From: Roseovarius nanhaiticus
GTDB lineage: Bacteria; Pseudomonadota; Alphaproteobacteria; Rhodobacterales; Rhodobacteraceae
DNA: 64,000 nucleotides
Direction: 5' to 3'
Assembly (NCBI RefSeq): GCF_900156535.1
Contig: NZ_FTNV01000002.1
Span: 537,774 to 601,773 of the forward strand
Shown here: positions 45,016-54,095 of the stretch, one piece after another
How positions within the stretch are numbered: the stretch's first letter is position 1
How the letters are laid out: each line of letters starts with the position of its first letter
Notes under the pieces: model-generated
Told to the model about the DNA's origin: nothing
Database searches by the model: none
Seen by the model: only the letters and a program-made list of their open reading frames with translations
Translations under genes and position numbers: made by a program

Positions 45016-45423
45016 TCAGGATTTAAGGGCGCGACCGAGCGTGATGCCGATCAGCATCGCGGGCACGAATATCAGCGTGCCGGGCGCGGCCATGGGCAGC
45101 GCCGTCCAGGCCGGGCCGGGGCAAAAGCCGCCGATACCCCAACCGATACCAAAGATCGCCGCACCGCTCAGCAGTCGCAGGTCGATATCGCTGGATGTCG
45201 GGATCTGGAAATCGGCCAATAGCAAGGGCCGCGGCTGTCGCCATGCCAGCCGGTAACCGATAAAGGCGGTCAACGAGGCGCCACCCATGACAAAGGCAAG
45301 GCTGGCATCCCAAGCGCCAAAGACGTCGAGGAAGTTCAGGACTTTGGCAGGGTTCGCCATGCCCGACCAAAGAAGGCCGATACCAAAGACGAGGCCCGCG
45401 AGAAAACCGAAAAGAGGCCGCAT
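45016..45423 (-). CDS. YeeE/YedE-like sulfur transporter half (DUF6691-type)
   Basis: 135 aa, four membrane helices: FGFLAGLVFGIGLLWSGMAN, then IFGIGWGIGGFCPGPAWTAL with the conserved GGFCPGP motif. It is the second half-protein of a two-gene transporter resembling the thiosulfate importer TsuA/YeeE. Its ATG overlaps the upstream stop (TGATG), so the halves are made together. Confidence 0.82.
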   Translation of the reverse strand: MRPLFGFLAGLVFGIGLLWSGMANPAKVLNFLDVFGAWDASLAFVMGGASLTAFIGYRLAWRQPRPLLLADFQIPTSSDIDLRLLSGAAIFGIGWGIGGFCPGPAWTALPMAAPGTLIFVPAMLIGITLGRALKS

Positions 45424-45863
45424 CAAACCGCCCCCCCGATCACATGGCGCAAGACAAAGACGGTGCCCGCCGCGAAGGCCATGAATGTCACCACCGCCGC
45501 CAACGAGCGGGAGGAGAGCCGCGCAAGTCCGCACACCCCATGCCCCGAGGTGCAGCCAGAGCCCAGCGCCGTGCCGACGCCCACCAAAAGGCCGGCAAAG
45601 CCCATGCCCCAGAGATTGTCACTGACCGCTTGGGCCGGATAATCCCCTGCCACCAGCAGCCAAAGCAGCGGCGCGGCCAGAAGACCCGCAATGAACGCGA
45701 TGCGCCAGCCGCGGTCGCCCGCCGTCACGGCGCCCGCCGTGATCCCAGCAATACCGGCGATGCGTCCGAAAAGGGCCATCACCATCACGGCCGACAATCC
45801 GATCAGGATACCTCCTCCAAGCGAGGCAAGCGGCGTGAAATTCGTCTCGACGATTGGCAGCAT
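45423..45863 (-). CDS. YeeE/YedE-family sulfur transporter half
   Basis: 146 aa, four membrane helices with the family signature GSGCTSGHGVCGLARLSSRS (about residues 100-119), whose Cys residues are thought to relay thiosulfate or sulfide-like sulfur through the membrane. Coupled to the adjacent half-gene. Confidence 0.85.
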   Translation of the reverse strand: MLPIVETNFTPLASLGGGILIGLSAVMVMALFGRIAGIAGITAGAVTAGDRGWRIAFIAGLLAAPLLWLLVAGDYPAQAVSDNLWGMGFAGLLVGVGTALGSGCTSGHGVCGLARLSSRSLAAVVTFMAFAAGTVFVLRHVIGGAV

Positions 45864-45865
45864 GA

Positions 45866-47620
45866 TCAGCTCTCCTTCTTGGTATTGGCGGCGGAGCTTG
45901 GCCCCGCCTCGTTGCTCAGCGCCGCGACAGCCTCGTGTTGTGACAAAAACACCCGGCCCGTCAGCGCGTCCAGGAAATGCGATCGCTTGAGGCGGTCCAT
46001 GACCGGCCCTTTCACCTCCGACAGGTGCAGCGCCAGTCCCATTTCCTTGAGGCGCAGGTTGATTGCCTCGAGCGATTCCAGCGCGCTGAGATCGATCTCG
46101 TTGATGGCCGAGCATTGCAGGATCACGTGACGGAGCGCCTTGTCCTCGGTGACGCGTGTAAGGATATGATCCTCGAGGAAGCGGGCATTTGCAAAATAGA
46201 GGCTTTCATCCACCCTCAATGTCACGACCGCCGGATCGGTTTCCACCGCGTGGCGATGGATATTGCGAAAATGCTCGGTCCCCTTGATGCGCCCGACCTC
46301 GGCGATATGGGGCCGCGACGTCTTGTAGAGATAGAGCAGAACCGAGATGGCGACCCCGCTGGAGACGCCCAACTCGACCCCGAACAGCAGCGTGATCGCA
46401 ATGGTCGCGGCGACCGCAGCAAAGTCCTGCCGCGAATAGCCCCAGGCGCGCCGCAGCACGCCCAGATCGACAAGGGCCAGCACAGCGACGATGATGGTCG
46501 CGGCCAGCGTCGCCTTGGGCAGAAAGTAGATCAGCGGCGTCAATGCCAGCGCCGCGAAGGCAAGCCCCAGCGCGGTGAAGGCGCCCGCCGCAGGGGTGCG
46601 CGCGCCCGCGTCGAAATTGACGACCGAGCGCGAAAAGCCGCCCGTCACCGGGAAGCCGCCCGTCACCGCCGCGCCCAGATTGGCGGCGCCAAGGCCGATC
46701 AGCTCCTGGTTCGGGGCCACGCGCTCGCGCTTCTTCGCGGCCAGCGTCTGCGCGACCGAGATGGACTCGACGAAACCGATGACCGAGATCAGCAGCGCCG
46801 GCAGGAAGAGCTGCGCGATGATGTCCGGCGCAAGGTCCGGCATGGTCAGGGGCGGCAGGCTGGCCGGGACCGTACCGACGATGGCAACGCCGCGCGCGTC
46901 AAGGCCAAGCGCCCAGACCGCCAGCGTCGAGGCGATCACGGCCACGACCGGCCCCGCCTTTGCGCCCATATCGGACAGGCGCGGCCCAAACCCGATGCGC
47001 CGCAATGCGGGCTTCAGCCCCCGGCGCGCCCAGAACAGGAACGCCGTGACCGAGGCGCCGATGATCAACGTGGCCAGATGCGTGTTGCCGACATTGGCAA
47101 CCAGCCCCTCGCCCAGCTCGATCAGCGTGGCGCCGCCGGCCTCGATGCCGAGGATGTGGCGCAACTGGCTGATGGCGATGAGAATGCCCGATGCGGTGAT
47201 GAACCCCGCGATGACCGGATGCGACAGGAAATTGGCCAGAAAGCCCAGCCGGAACAACCCCATGACCAAGAGGATCGCGCCCGAGAGCGCCGCCAGCGTT
47301 AGCGCGGCGGCGGCGTAGCCTACGCTACCCTGCTCGGCGACCTGGCCCAGCGCGGCAGCGGTCATCAGCGACACAACGGCGACCGGCCCCACGGCCAAGG
47401 CCCGACTGGTGCCGAAAATGGCGTAAAGCAGGATCGGCGCGATCGACGCGTAAAGCCCCGCCTCCGGCGGCATACCGGCCAAGAGAGCGTAGGCCAGCGA
47501 TTGCGGGATGAGCATGATGGTTACAATAACCGCAGCCATCACATCGTCGCCCAGACTGGCCCGGTCATAGCGCCGGCCCCAATCGAGGATCGGTATGTAG
47601 CGAGCGAGTTTGGACATCAT
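45866..47620 (-). CDS. SulP-family anion permease with STAS domain
   Basis: 584 aa. About 12 membrane helices (FIPxxY-like opening; PQSLAYALLAGMPPEAGLYA; TGGFPVTGGFSRSVVNFDAG) and a C-terminal STAS domain (about 450-570, VILQCSAINEIDLSALESLE). It takes up sulfate or bicarbonate. Start ATG 47620 has AGGTGA about 8 bases upstream; a GTG at 47632 is also in frame. First gene of the sulfur operon. Confidence 0.88.
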   Translation of the reverse strand: MMSKLARYIPILDWGRRYDRASLGDDVMAAVIVTIMLIPQSLAYALLAGMPPEAGLYASIAPILLYAIFGTSRALAVGPVAVVSLMTAAALGQVAEQGSVGYAAAALTLAALSGAILLVMGLFRLGFLANFLSHPVIAGFITASGILIAISQLRHILGIEAGGATLIELGEGLVANVGNTHLATLIIGASVTAFLFWARRGLKPALRRIGFGPRLSDMGAKAGPVVAVIASTLAVWALGLDARGVAIVGTVPASLPPLTMPDLAPDIIAQLFLPALLISVIGFVESISVAQTLAAKKRERVAPNQELIGLGAANLGAAVTGGFPVTGGFSRSVVNFDAGARTPAAGAFTALGLAFAALALTPLIYFLPKATLAATIIVAVLALVDLGVLRRAWGYSRQDFAAVAATIAITLLFGVELGVSSGVAISVLLYLYKTSRPHIAEVGRIKGTEHFRNIHRHAVETDPAVVTLRVDESLYFANARFLEDHILTRVTEDKALRHVILQCSAINEIDLSALESLEAINLRLKEMGLALHLSEVKGPVMDRLKRSHFLDALTGRVFLSQHEAVAALSNEAGPSSAANTKKES

Positions 47621-47778
47621 TACGTCTGTCACCTGAATCTCTGGCCCCTTTTGGCACCTGCCCCATGTGACCGCCCGGCGTGATGTCTGGCGAACGCGGC
47701 TGTCCCCGTCAAAGCATCTTTGCGAGACATATTCAAGAAATCTTATATGTCAAGTTGACGTCTATGCAAAGTCGCACA

Positions 47779-48693
47779 TCAGCGCCAGACTCGCTCGACC
47801 AGGCGCCAAAGTGCGTCTTTCGCGGGGCTATCGTTGTCCGTGCCCGCCATCGCGAAGCTGAGGCAGGCCGGGATCGACACCGCGCCCGCAACCGCGAGGC
47901 CATAGGATTGCCGCTGGTGCAGCGCAATGGACTCGCGGCAGAGCGACAGGCCCACCCCCGAGCGGACCATTTCCAGCATCGACGCCTCCTGATCGACAAG
48001 CGCGACGATGTTGGGATTGCACCCCTCCGCGGCAAAGACCTGCCGCAAAAGGCGATGATGCGCAGATGCCTCCGGCGTGCCGATCCATGGCAGTTTGGCC
48101 AGCTCGGGCCAGCCCGCACTCTCGACCCGCGCCTCCCAGCCGACCGGCGCGATCACGCGGTAATCGAACTGCGCCAGTTTCAGCGACCGGATCGCACCCT
48201 TGGAGGCAGCTTCGATCTGGCCCGCCTCTTCCGGGCTGCTGAGGTAGTAGCCCGCATCGATCTGCTTGCGCTGAAGGCGGGCGAAAATCTCGCCGCTGAC
48301 GCCGTGGACCAGCTCGGTCTGGATATCGGGGTAGTCGCGGCGCAGGTGGCCCAGCAGATGGCCCAGGCGAATGAACTCGGGATCGACGATGGTGCCGATC
48401 CGCAGCGTGCCGCCGACCCGCTCGGCCTGCCGGACGGCGCTGCGGCGAAAGGCTGTGACCGCATCGACCACCTTCTGCGCCTCGGGGATCAGCGCCGCCC
48501 CCTCGCGCGTCAGGCGCAGGCCCGTTGGACTACGCTCGAAAAGGGCCGTGCCCGTCTCTTCGCTCAGCCGCTTGATCTGATGGCTGACAGCCGGTTGCGT
48601 CAGATGCAGAACTTCGGCGGCGCGCGACACGCTGCCCTCGCGCGCCACCGTCAGAAAGGCGGTCAGCGTATTGATGTTGAAACTGCGCTCCAT
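47779..48693 (-). CDS. LysR-family transcriptional regulator of the ddd-like locus
   Basis: 304 aa: N-terminal winged HTH (TAFLTVAREGSVSRAAEVLH, LTQPAVSHQIKRLSEETG) and a C-terminal periplasmic-binding-like sensor (GTLRIGTIVDPEFIRLG). It is divergent from the GMC dehydrogenase, 183 bases apart, the classic LysR arrangement. DMSP loci in Marinomonas have a LysR-type DddR, so this may be its counterpart, responding to DMSP or 3-hydroxypropionate. That is inference. Confidence 0.85.
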   Translation of the reverse strand: MERSFNINTLTAFLTVAREGSVSRAAEVLHLTQPAVSHQIKRLSEETGTALFERSPTGLRLTREGAALIPEAQKVVDAVTAFRRSAVRQAERVGGTLRIGTIVDPEFIRLGHLLGHLRRDYPDIQTELVHGVSGEIFARLQRKQIDAGYYLSSPEEAGQIEAASKGAIRSLKLAQFDYRVIAPVGWEARVESAGWPELAKLPWIGTPEASAHHRLLRQVFAAEGCNPNIVALVDQEASMLEMVRSGVGLSLCRESIALHQRQSYGLAVAGAVSIPACLSFAMAGTDNDSPAKDALWRLVERVWR

Positions 48694-48876
48694 ATTAGGG
48701 TTTTTTATATCGCGTTTCGAGATTCGTCATTAGCTTTGCCGGGCGCCCGCGGGCTATTGAATGAAGATTGCGCGCATTTGGACAGAATGCGCACGCGAGA
48801 CGGGCCTTGTCGGCGCGCGGCGCGTGGCCCTCGGCGGCCAGCCGCCACGCGCTTAACACCGAGCGGGAGAAACCGA

Positions 48877-50547
48877 ATGACCAGTGAACGCGATAGAGAG
48901 TTTGATTATATCGTGGTCGGCGCCGGCTCGGCCGGGTGCCTTCTGGCCAATCGGCTGAGCGCCGATCCATCGAACCGCGTGCTGCTGGTCGAGGCGGGCA
49001 AGCCCGACAATTACCACTGGATCCATATTCCCGTCGGCTACCTCTATTGCATCGGCAATCCGCGCGCCGACTGGATGTATCACATCGAACCGGACAAGGG
49101 CCTGAACGGGCGCAGCCTGCGCTATCCGCGCGGCAAGACGCTGGGCGGCTGCTCGTCCATCAACGGCATGATCTATATGCGCGGCCAGGCGCGGGACTAT
49201 GACAACTGGGCCGCGCTGACCGGCGAGGAAGCCTGGAACTGGGATCACTCGCTGGAGGATTTCAAGGCGCATGAGGATCATTACAAGCTGGATGGCGGCG
49301 CCGACCCCGAGACCGGCGACAACATGCGCTTTTCCGATATGCACGCGGGTGGCGGCGAATGGCGGGTTGAAAAGCAGCGCCTGCGCTGGGACGTGCTGGA
49401 CAGTTTCGCCGACGCGGCGGTGCAGACCGGCATTCCCAAGACCGAGGATTTCAACACCGGCGACAATACGGGCGTCGGATATTTCGACGTCAACCAGCGC
49501 TCTGGCTGGCGGTGGAACACGTCCAAGGCGTTCCTGCGCCCGGCCAAGGCGCGCCCCAATCTGACCGTCTGGACCGAGGCGCAGGCCGAGACGCTGACCT
49601 TCGACAAGGGCGCGGATGGCCGCCCAGTCTGTGATGGCGCCGTCATCAACCGCAAGGGCGCCAGCATTTGGGTGCACGCCGCGCGCGAGGTGGTCCTGAG
49701 CGCCGGGGCCGTCAACTCGCCCCAGATCCTGCAGCTTTCGGGTGTGGGGCCAGCCGCGCTGCTGAAATCGCACGGGATTGACGTGGTGCTGGATGCGCCG
49801 GGCGTGGGCGAGAACCTGCAGGACCATCTGCAGATCCGCGCCGTATTCAAGGTGAAGGGGACCAAGACGCTAAACACGCTGGCCGGTTCCCTCTTCGGCA
49901 AGGCGATGATCGGGCTCGAATACCTCGCCAAACGCTCGGGCCCGATGAGCATGGCCCCCAGCCAGCTGGGCGCCTTTGCCCGCTCTGACCCAAGCCGCCC
50001 ACATGCCAATCTAGAATACCATGTGCAGCCCCTCAGCCTTGAGGCCTTCGGTGAGGATCTGCACGATTTTCCGGCAATGACCGTCAGCGTCTGCAACCTG
50101 AACCCCACCAGCCGGGGCCATATCCGGATCAAATCCGCCGATTTCCGCGACGCGCCCCGCATCACGCCCAACTATCTCGACACCGAGGATGACCGCCAGG
50201 TGGCCGCCGACAGTCTGCGGCAGGTGCGCGAGATCATGGGCCAGCCCGCCATGGCCGCGTTCGAGCCCGAGGAATACAAGCCGGGCATCCAATACCAGAA
50301 CGATGCCGACCTGACCAAGCTGGCGGGCGATATCGCCACGACGATCTTTCATCCCGTCGGCACGGTCAAGATGGGCAGCAATGATGACGATGGCGCGGTG
50401 CTTGACCCGCATCTGAGGGTCAAGGGCATTGCGGGCCTGCGCGTGGTCGATGCCAGCATCATGCCTGAAATCACCAGCGGCAACACCAATTCGCCGACAG
50501 TGATGATCGCCGAGAAGGCCGCCCGCTGGATCCTTGCCGGGCAGTAG
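48877..50547 (+). CDS. dddA: GMC-family alcohol dehydrogenase, DddA-like
   Basis: 556 aa FAD enzyme of the choline dehydrogenase group: YIVVGAGSAGCLLANRL, RYPRGKTLGGCSSINGMIYM and the C-terminal IFHPVGTVKMGS / ITSGNTNSPTVMIAEKAA block holding the catalytic His and Asn. It sits 30-40 bases before the DddD-like gene. In Halomonas HTNK1 a GMC enzyme DddA beside dddD oxidises 3-hydroxypropionate to malonate semialdehyde; the same role fits here. Choline oxidation is less likely given the partner gene. No aldehyde dehydrogenase (DddC) is in the window. Confidence 0.72.
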   Translation: MTSERDREFDYIVVGAGSAGCLLANRLSADPSNRVLLVEAGKPDNYHWIHIPVGYLYCIGNPRADWMYHIEPDKGLNGRSLRYPRGKTLGGCSSINGMIYMRGQARDYDNWAALTGEEAWNWDHSLEDFKAHEDHYKLDGGADPETGDNMRFSDMHAGGGEWRVEKQRLRWDVLDSFADAAVQTGIPKTEDFNTGDNTGVGYFDVNQRSGWRWNTSKAFLRPAKARPNLTVWTEAQAETLTFDKGADGRPVCDGAVINRKGASIWVHAAREVVLSAGAVNSPQILQLSGVGPAALLKSHGIDVVLDAPGVGENLQDHLQIRAVFKVKGTKTLNTLAGSLFGKAMIGLEYLAKRSGPMSMAPSQLGAFARSDPSRPHANLEYHVQPLSLEAFGEDLHDFPAMTVSVCNLNPTSRGHIRIKSADFRDAPRITPNYLDTEDDRQVAADSLRQVREIMGQPAMAAFEPEEYKPGIQYQNDADLTKLAGDIATTIFHPVGTVKMGSNDDDGAVLDPHLRVKGIAGLRVVDASIMPEITSGNTNSPTVMIAEKAARWILAGQ

Positions 50548-50589
50548 ACGTCGCCGGGGCCGTCCCCGCCTCTTTTCATGGAGCCGCGC

Positions 50590-53097
50590 ATGCGCAACAA
50601 TTTTTCCAACCTTCCGCTGAACGGCGTGAAAATCATCGATTTTGGCCAATATATTGCCGGTCCCGCCGTGGCGATGCTGCTGGGTGATCTGGGCGCGACT
50701 GTGGTGCATGTCGATCCGCCCGAGGGGCCAATGTGGCAAAGCCCCGCCAACGCGATCCTCAACCGCAACAAGGTGATCTTGAACCTCGACCTCAAATCCG
50801 AGCAGGGGCTGGCCGACGCGCGCGCTCTCATCGCCGAGGCCGATATCGTGATCGAGAATTTCCGCCCCGGCAAACTGGCCGCGCTCGGCCTCGATTTCGC
50901 GGAGCTGCGCGCCCAGCGACCCGAGCTGATCACCCTTTCGATTCCCGGCTTCGCATCGAACGACGAGGCCCGCCGCGAACAGCGCGCCTTCGAGAGCATC
51001 GTGGCCGCCAGTTCCGGCGTTTTCACCGATATGGGCCTCAACCGGGTGCTGATGGGTATCAACCCGTCCTTCTCGCCGCTGCCTCTGGCCTCGGCTTATG
51101 CCGCACAGATCGCCGCCTCTTCTACCGTGCTGGCGCTGCAATCGCGCCAGCTGACGGGGCTGGGCGATCACATCGAGGTGCCGCTGGCGGCGGCGGTGAT
51201 GGAGGGGCTGTGCTACAACTCGATCAAGGTCGAAAACATGCCCGAGCGCTACCTGACCCAGCGCGAGGTCGAGATCGAGCGGCGCCGGATCGAGGGCCTG
51301 CCGATGAACATCAGCTACGAGGATCTGCAAGAGCTGCTGGACCCGTTCTTTCGCGCCTATATGTGCAAGGACGGGCGGATGTTCTACGTGGTCTGCCCCA
51401 GCCACAAGTACCACGCGCGGCGCTGCCTCGAAGTGCTGGGCATCCTTGACGAACTGGTCGAACAGGGCCTGACCGAAGAGGACGACACCTACAAGCCGTG
51501 GTCCGAATGGTCGTCCAAGGTGTCGCTGGGCGTTTATCCCATGCCCAAGGATTGGGCCGATATCATCGCCGCGCGCATGAAGGAGGTCTTCATGACGCGC
51601 ACCTCGCACGAGTGGAAAAAGATGTTCGGCCGAGCCGGCATTCCCGGCGCGCCGCAGCGCTGGTTGCAGGAATGGATCCACGACGAATACGCCGAAACCT
51701 CGGGGCTGATGATCGACGTCTGGGACCCCGAATATGGCGACATGACGCAGCCCGGCCCCGTCGTCTGGATGGAGGAAAGCGGCGAGGAGGCACTGTCGCC
51801 CGAGCCCCGCCGCTGGGTCGAGATGCCCGAGGCGCTGAAAATCCTGCGCCGCCATCGCACCGACATTCCCGATCCGGTCGATGACGCCCCCGAAGGCTGG
51901 CTGTCGGGCGTGCGCATCCTCGATTTGTGCAACGTCATCGCCGGGCCGCATTCCGCCAGCTACCTCGCGCGCTTTGGCGCCGAGGTGATCAAGCTGGACC
52001 CGTCCCAGCCGCTCTATGACAGCTGGAACACCGTCATGTACGGCATGTCCCAGATGCGCGGCAAACGCTCGATCCTGGCCGATCTCAAGTCGCAGCATGG
52101 CAGGCAGGTCTTCGAGGATCTGGTCAAGACGGTCGATGTCATCGTCTGGAACGCGCCCGACAGCCAGATCAAGCGCATGGGCCTCAACGCCGAAAGCCTG
52201 CGCAAGCTGAACCCCGATGCCATCTTCTGCAAGCTCGACTGCTTTTCAGGCGTGCGGCGCGGCACCCGCACCGATTACATCGGCTATGACGATCTGGTGC
52301 AGGCCACCACCGGCATCATGCTGCGCTTCGGCGGCGCGATGGACCGACCCGAGGAGCACGCCCATGTGGGCACGATCGACGTCATGTGCGGGTTTGGCGG
52401 CGCTCTGGCCGTGGCCTCGGCCCTCTACCAGAAGCACCGCTTTGGCCGGATCGGGCGCGGGCGCACCTCGCTCAGCGCCAATTCGGGCCTGCTGCAGGTG
52501 CCCTTCGCCTTCGACTACAAGGGGCGCGGCCTGTTTGACGAGCCATCCGGCCCCGATTGCAACGGCTCGGGCGATCTGAACCGGTTTTACAGCACCGCGT
52601 CGGGCCGCCACATCCTACTCAGCGCCTATGAGGCCGATCTGCCGCGCTTTCGCAACGTCGAAGGGCTGGAGGACCTGCCCGATATCGCGCCCGAAGACCG
52701 CGCTGCCTATTTGGCGACCGCGATCCAGGGCCAGCGAGCCTCGGAATGGGTGGCGCGTCTGCGCGCCGCCGATATTGCTGTTGCGATCTGCGATAATCTG
52801 GATGCACTGCGCGCCGAGCATAGCCGCATCGCCGATGGGACGCCGGGTACCGAGAATGGCAGCTATTCCTTCTCGGTCTATCCAGATCATCCCAGCGGGC
52901 ACGAAGTGACGCAGCTTGATCCCTATGCGGTGCGTCCGTCACGCACCAAGGTTTTCGCCGTGGCCCCGCCCGAGAAGTTCGGCACCTCGACCCGCGCCAT
53001 CGCGCGGGAGTTGGGCTATTCCGACAAGGCCATCGACGCCATGCTGGCCTCGGGCGGGCTGAGCGAAAGCTGGAGCGATGAGTATCTGCCGAGCTGA
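50590..53097 (+). CDS. dddD: Double-CaiB class III CoA-transferase, DddD-like DMSP CoA-transferase/lyase
   Basis: 835 aa with two tandem CaiB/BaiF domains, about 1-400 (KIIDFGQYIAGPAVAMLLGD) and about 435-835 (RILDLCNVIAGPHSASYLAR). The only enzyme of this two-domain size that I know is DddD, which loads CoA on DMSP and releases DMS and 3-hydroxypropionyl-CoA. The N-half has no Asp where single-domain enzymes have the catalytic one (LASAYAA, about residue 167). The C-half keeps it in HVGTIDVMCGF at residue 597, in line with Asp602 of Marinomonas DddD from memory. ATG 50590 has GGAG just upstream; ATG 50578 is also in frame. The next gene is convergent. Confidence 0.75.
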   Translation: MRNNFSNLPLNGVKIIDFGQYIAGPAVAMLLGDLGATVVHVDPPEGPMWQSPANAILNRNKVILNLDLKSEQGLADARALIAEADIVIENFRPGKLAALGLDFAELRAQRPELITLSIPGFASNDEARREQRAFESIVAASSGVFTDMGLNRVLMGINPSFSPLPLASAYAAQIAASSTVLALQSRQLTGLGDHIEVPLAAAVMEGLCYNSIKVENMPERYLTQREVEIERRRIEGLPMNISYEDLQELLDPFFRAYMCKDGRMFYVVCPSHKYHARRCLEVLGILDELVEQGLTEEDDTYKPWSEWSSKVSLGVYPMPKDWADIIAARMKEVFMTRTSHEWKKMFGRAGIPGAPQRWLQEWIHDEYAETSGLMIDVWDPEYGDMTQPGPVVWMEESGEEALSPEPRRWVEMPEALKILRRHRTDIPDPVDDAPEGWLSGVRILDLCNVIAGPHSASYLARFGAEVIKLDPSQPLYDSWNTVMYGMSQMRGKRSILADLKSQHGRQVFEDLVKTVDVIVWNAPDSQIKRMGLNAESLRKLNPDAIFCKLDCFSGVRRGTRTDYIGYDDLVQATTGIMLRFGGAMDRPEEHAHVGTIDVMCGFGGALAVASALYQKHRFGRIGRGRTSLSANSGLLQVPFAFDYKGRGLFDEPSGPDCNGSGDLNRFYSTASGRHILLSAYEADLPRFRNVEGLEDLPDIAPEDRAAYLATAIQGQRASEWVARLRAADIAVAICDNLDALRAEHSRIADGTPGTENGSYSFSVYPDHPSGHEVTQLDPYAVRPSRTKVFAVAPPEKFGTSTRAIARELGYSDKAIDAMLASGGLSESWSDEYLPS

Positions 53098-53108
53098 GCG
53101 AAGGAAAA

Positions 53109-53135
53109 CAGGCACCGGCATATGACGGGTGCCTG
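53109..53135. terminator. Terminator between dddD-like gene and Liv operon
   Basis: CAGGCACC (53109-53116) pairs with GGTGCCTG (53128-53135), 11-base loop. For leftward transcription it is followed by TTTTCC, so it ends the transporter operon best; it could also stop the rightward gene. Confidence 0.8.
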
Positions 53136-53140
53136 ATCGC

Positions 53141-54094
53141 CTAGCGCAGACGCTTGCGGATCTCGCCCACGATGCCCGAGCGGAAGGTCAGAACGCAGAC
53201 GATGAAAAGAAGGCCGAGGATGACCAGAACCGGGAAGCCGCTGGTTGCGGTATAATTCTGGATCGTCACGATCAGGATTGCCCCGACCGTCGGCCCCGAA
53301 AACGTGCCGACCCCGCCCAGCAACGACATGAGGATCACCTCACCGGACATTTGCCAGGCGACATCGGTGAGCGTGGCGATCTGGAACACCAGCGCTTTGG
53401 TCGCGCCCGCCAGTCCCGCCAGCGTGGCCGAAAGAACGAACGCGCCCAGCTTGTATCGGTCGGCGCGATAGCCCAGCGATATGGCGCGCGTCTCGTTCTC
53501 GCGCAGGGCCAGCAGGACCTGACCAAAGGGCGAATGGATCACCCGCCAGATAATGCCCATTCCAAACAGGAAAACCGCCGCAGTCAGGCCGTACATCGCC
53601 ATCGGATCGGACAGGTCCAGCAGGCCCAGCGCATGGCCGCGCGGCACGTTCTGGATGCCGTCCTCGGCATTGGTGAAGGGCGCGCGCAGAAAGAGGAAGT
53701 AGGCCATTTGGCTCAGCGCCAGCGTGCTCATCGCGAAATAGATGCCCTGCCGGCGGATCGCGATGATCCCCATCAGAAGGCCCATGACCGCCGCCGCCGC
53801 CGTCCCGAAGAGGATGCCCAGCACAGGATCAAAGCCCCATATCTTGACCGAATGGGCGGTGGCATAGGCTGCCCCGCCAAAGAAGGTGGCATGGCCGAAG
53901 CTGAGCAGGCCGGTATAGCCCAAGAGCAAGTTGAAGGCCGACGCGAAAAGCGCAAAGCACAGAAGCTTCATCAGGAAGACCGGATAGAAAAAGAACGGCG
54001 CGGCGATCAGCGCAATCACTAGCGCGGCGCAGATGAGCCATCCCAGCAAGGTGCCGCGCGCGGCCTTGTCCGGGGTGCTCGCTGTCTCGCTCAT
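53141..54094 (-). CDS. Liv-type ABC transporter permease (LivM family)
   Basis: 317 aa, about nine membrane helices, with LLLGYTGLLSFGHATFFGGA near the start and the C-terminal SLLGGVGTFSGPTVGAIL loop that contacts the ATPase. Last gene of the operon. With LivH it forms the channel for a small amphipathic or zwitterionic substrate. Confidence 0.9.
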   Translation of the reverse strand: MSETASTPDKAARGTLLGWLICAALVIALIAAPFFFYPVFLMKLLCFALFASAFNLLLGYTGLLSFGHATFFGGAAYATAHSVKIWGFDPVLGILFGTAAAAVMGLLMGIIAIRRQGIYFAMSTLALSQMAYFLFLRAPFTNAEDGIQNVPRGHALGLLDLSDPMAMYGLTAAVFLFGMGIIWRVIHSPFGQVLLALRENETRAISLGYRADRYKLGAFVLSATLAGLAGATKALVFQIATLTDVAWQMSGEVILMSLLGGVGTFSGPTVGAILIVTIQNYTATSGFPVLVILGLLFIVCVLTFRSGIVGEIRKRLR

Positions 54095-54095
54095 C

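Noticed and set aside
48877..50547. GMC enzyme as choline dehydrogenase (betA)
   Set aside because: No betB or betI or choline transporter nearby, while the DddD-like partner supports the DddA role. It is not excluded by sequence alone.
50011..52098. Long open frame (695 codons) on the minus strand
   Set aside because: Antisense shadow of the GMC dehydrogenase and DddD-like genes.
50590..53097. Double-CaiB enzyme as L-carnitine CoA-transferase (CaiB)
   Set aside because: CaiB is a single-domain protein of about 400 residues; the two-domain size and partners fit DddD better, although both osmolytes are quaternary or sulfonium compounds.
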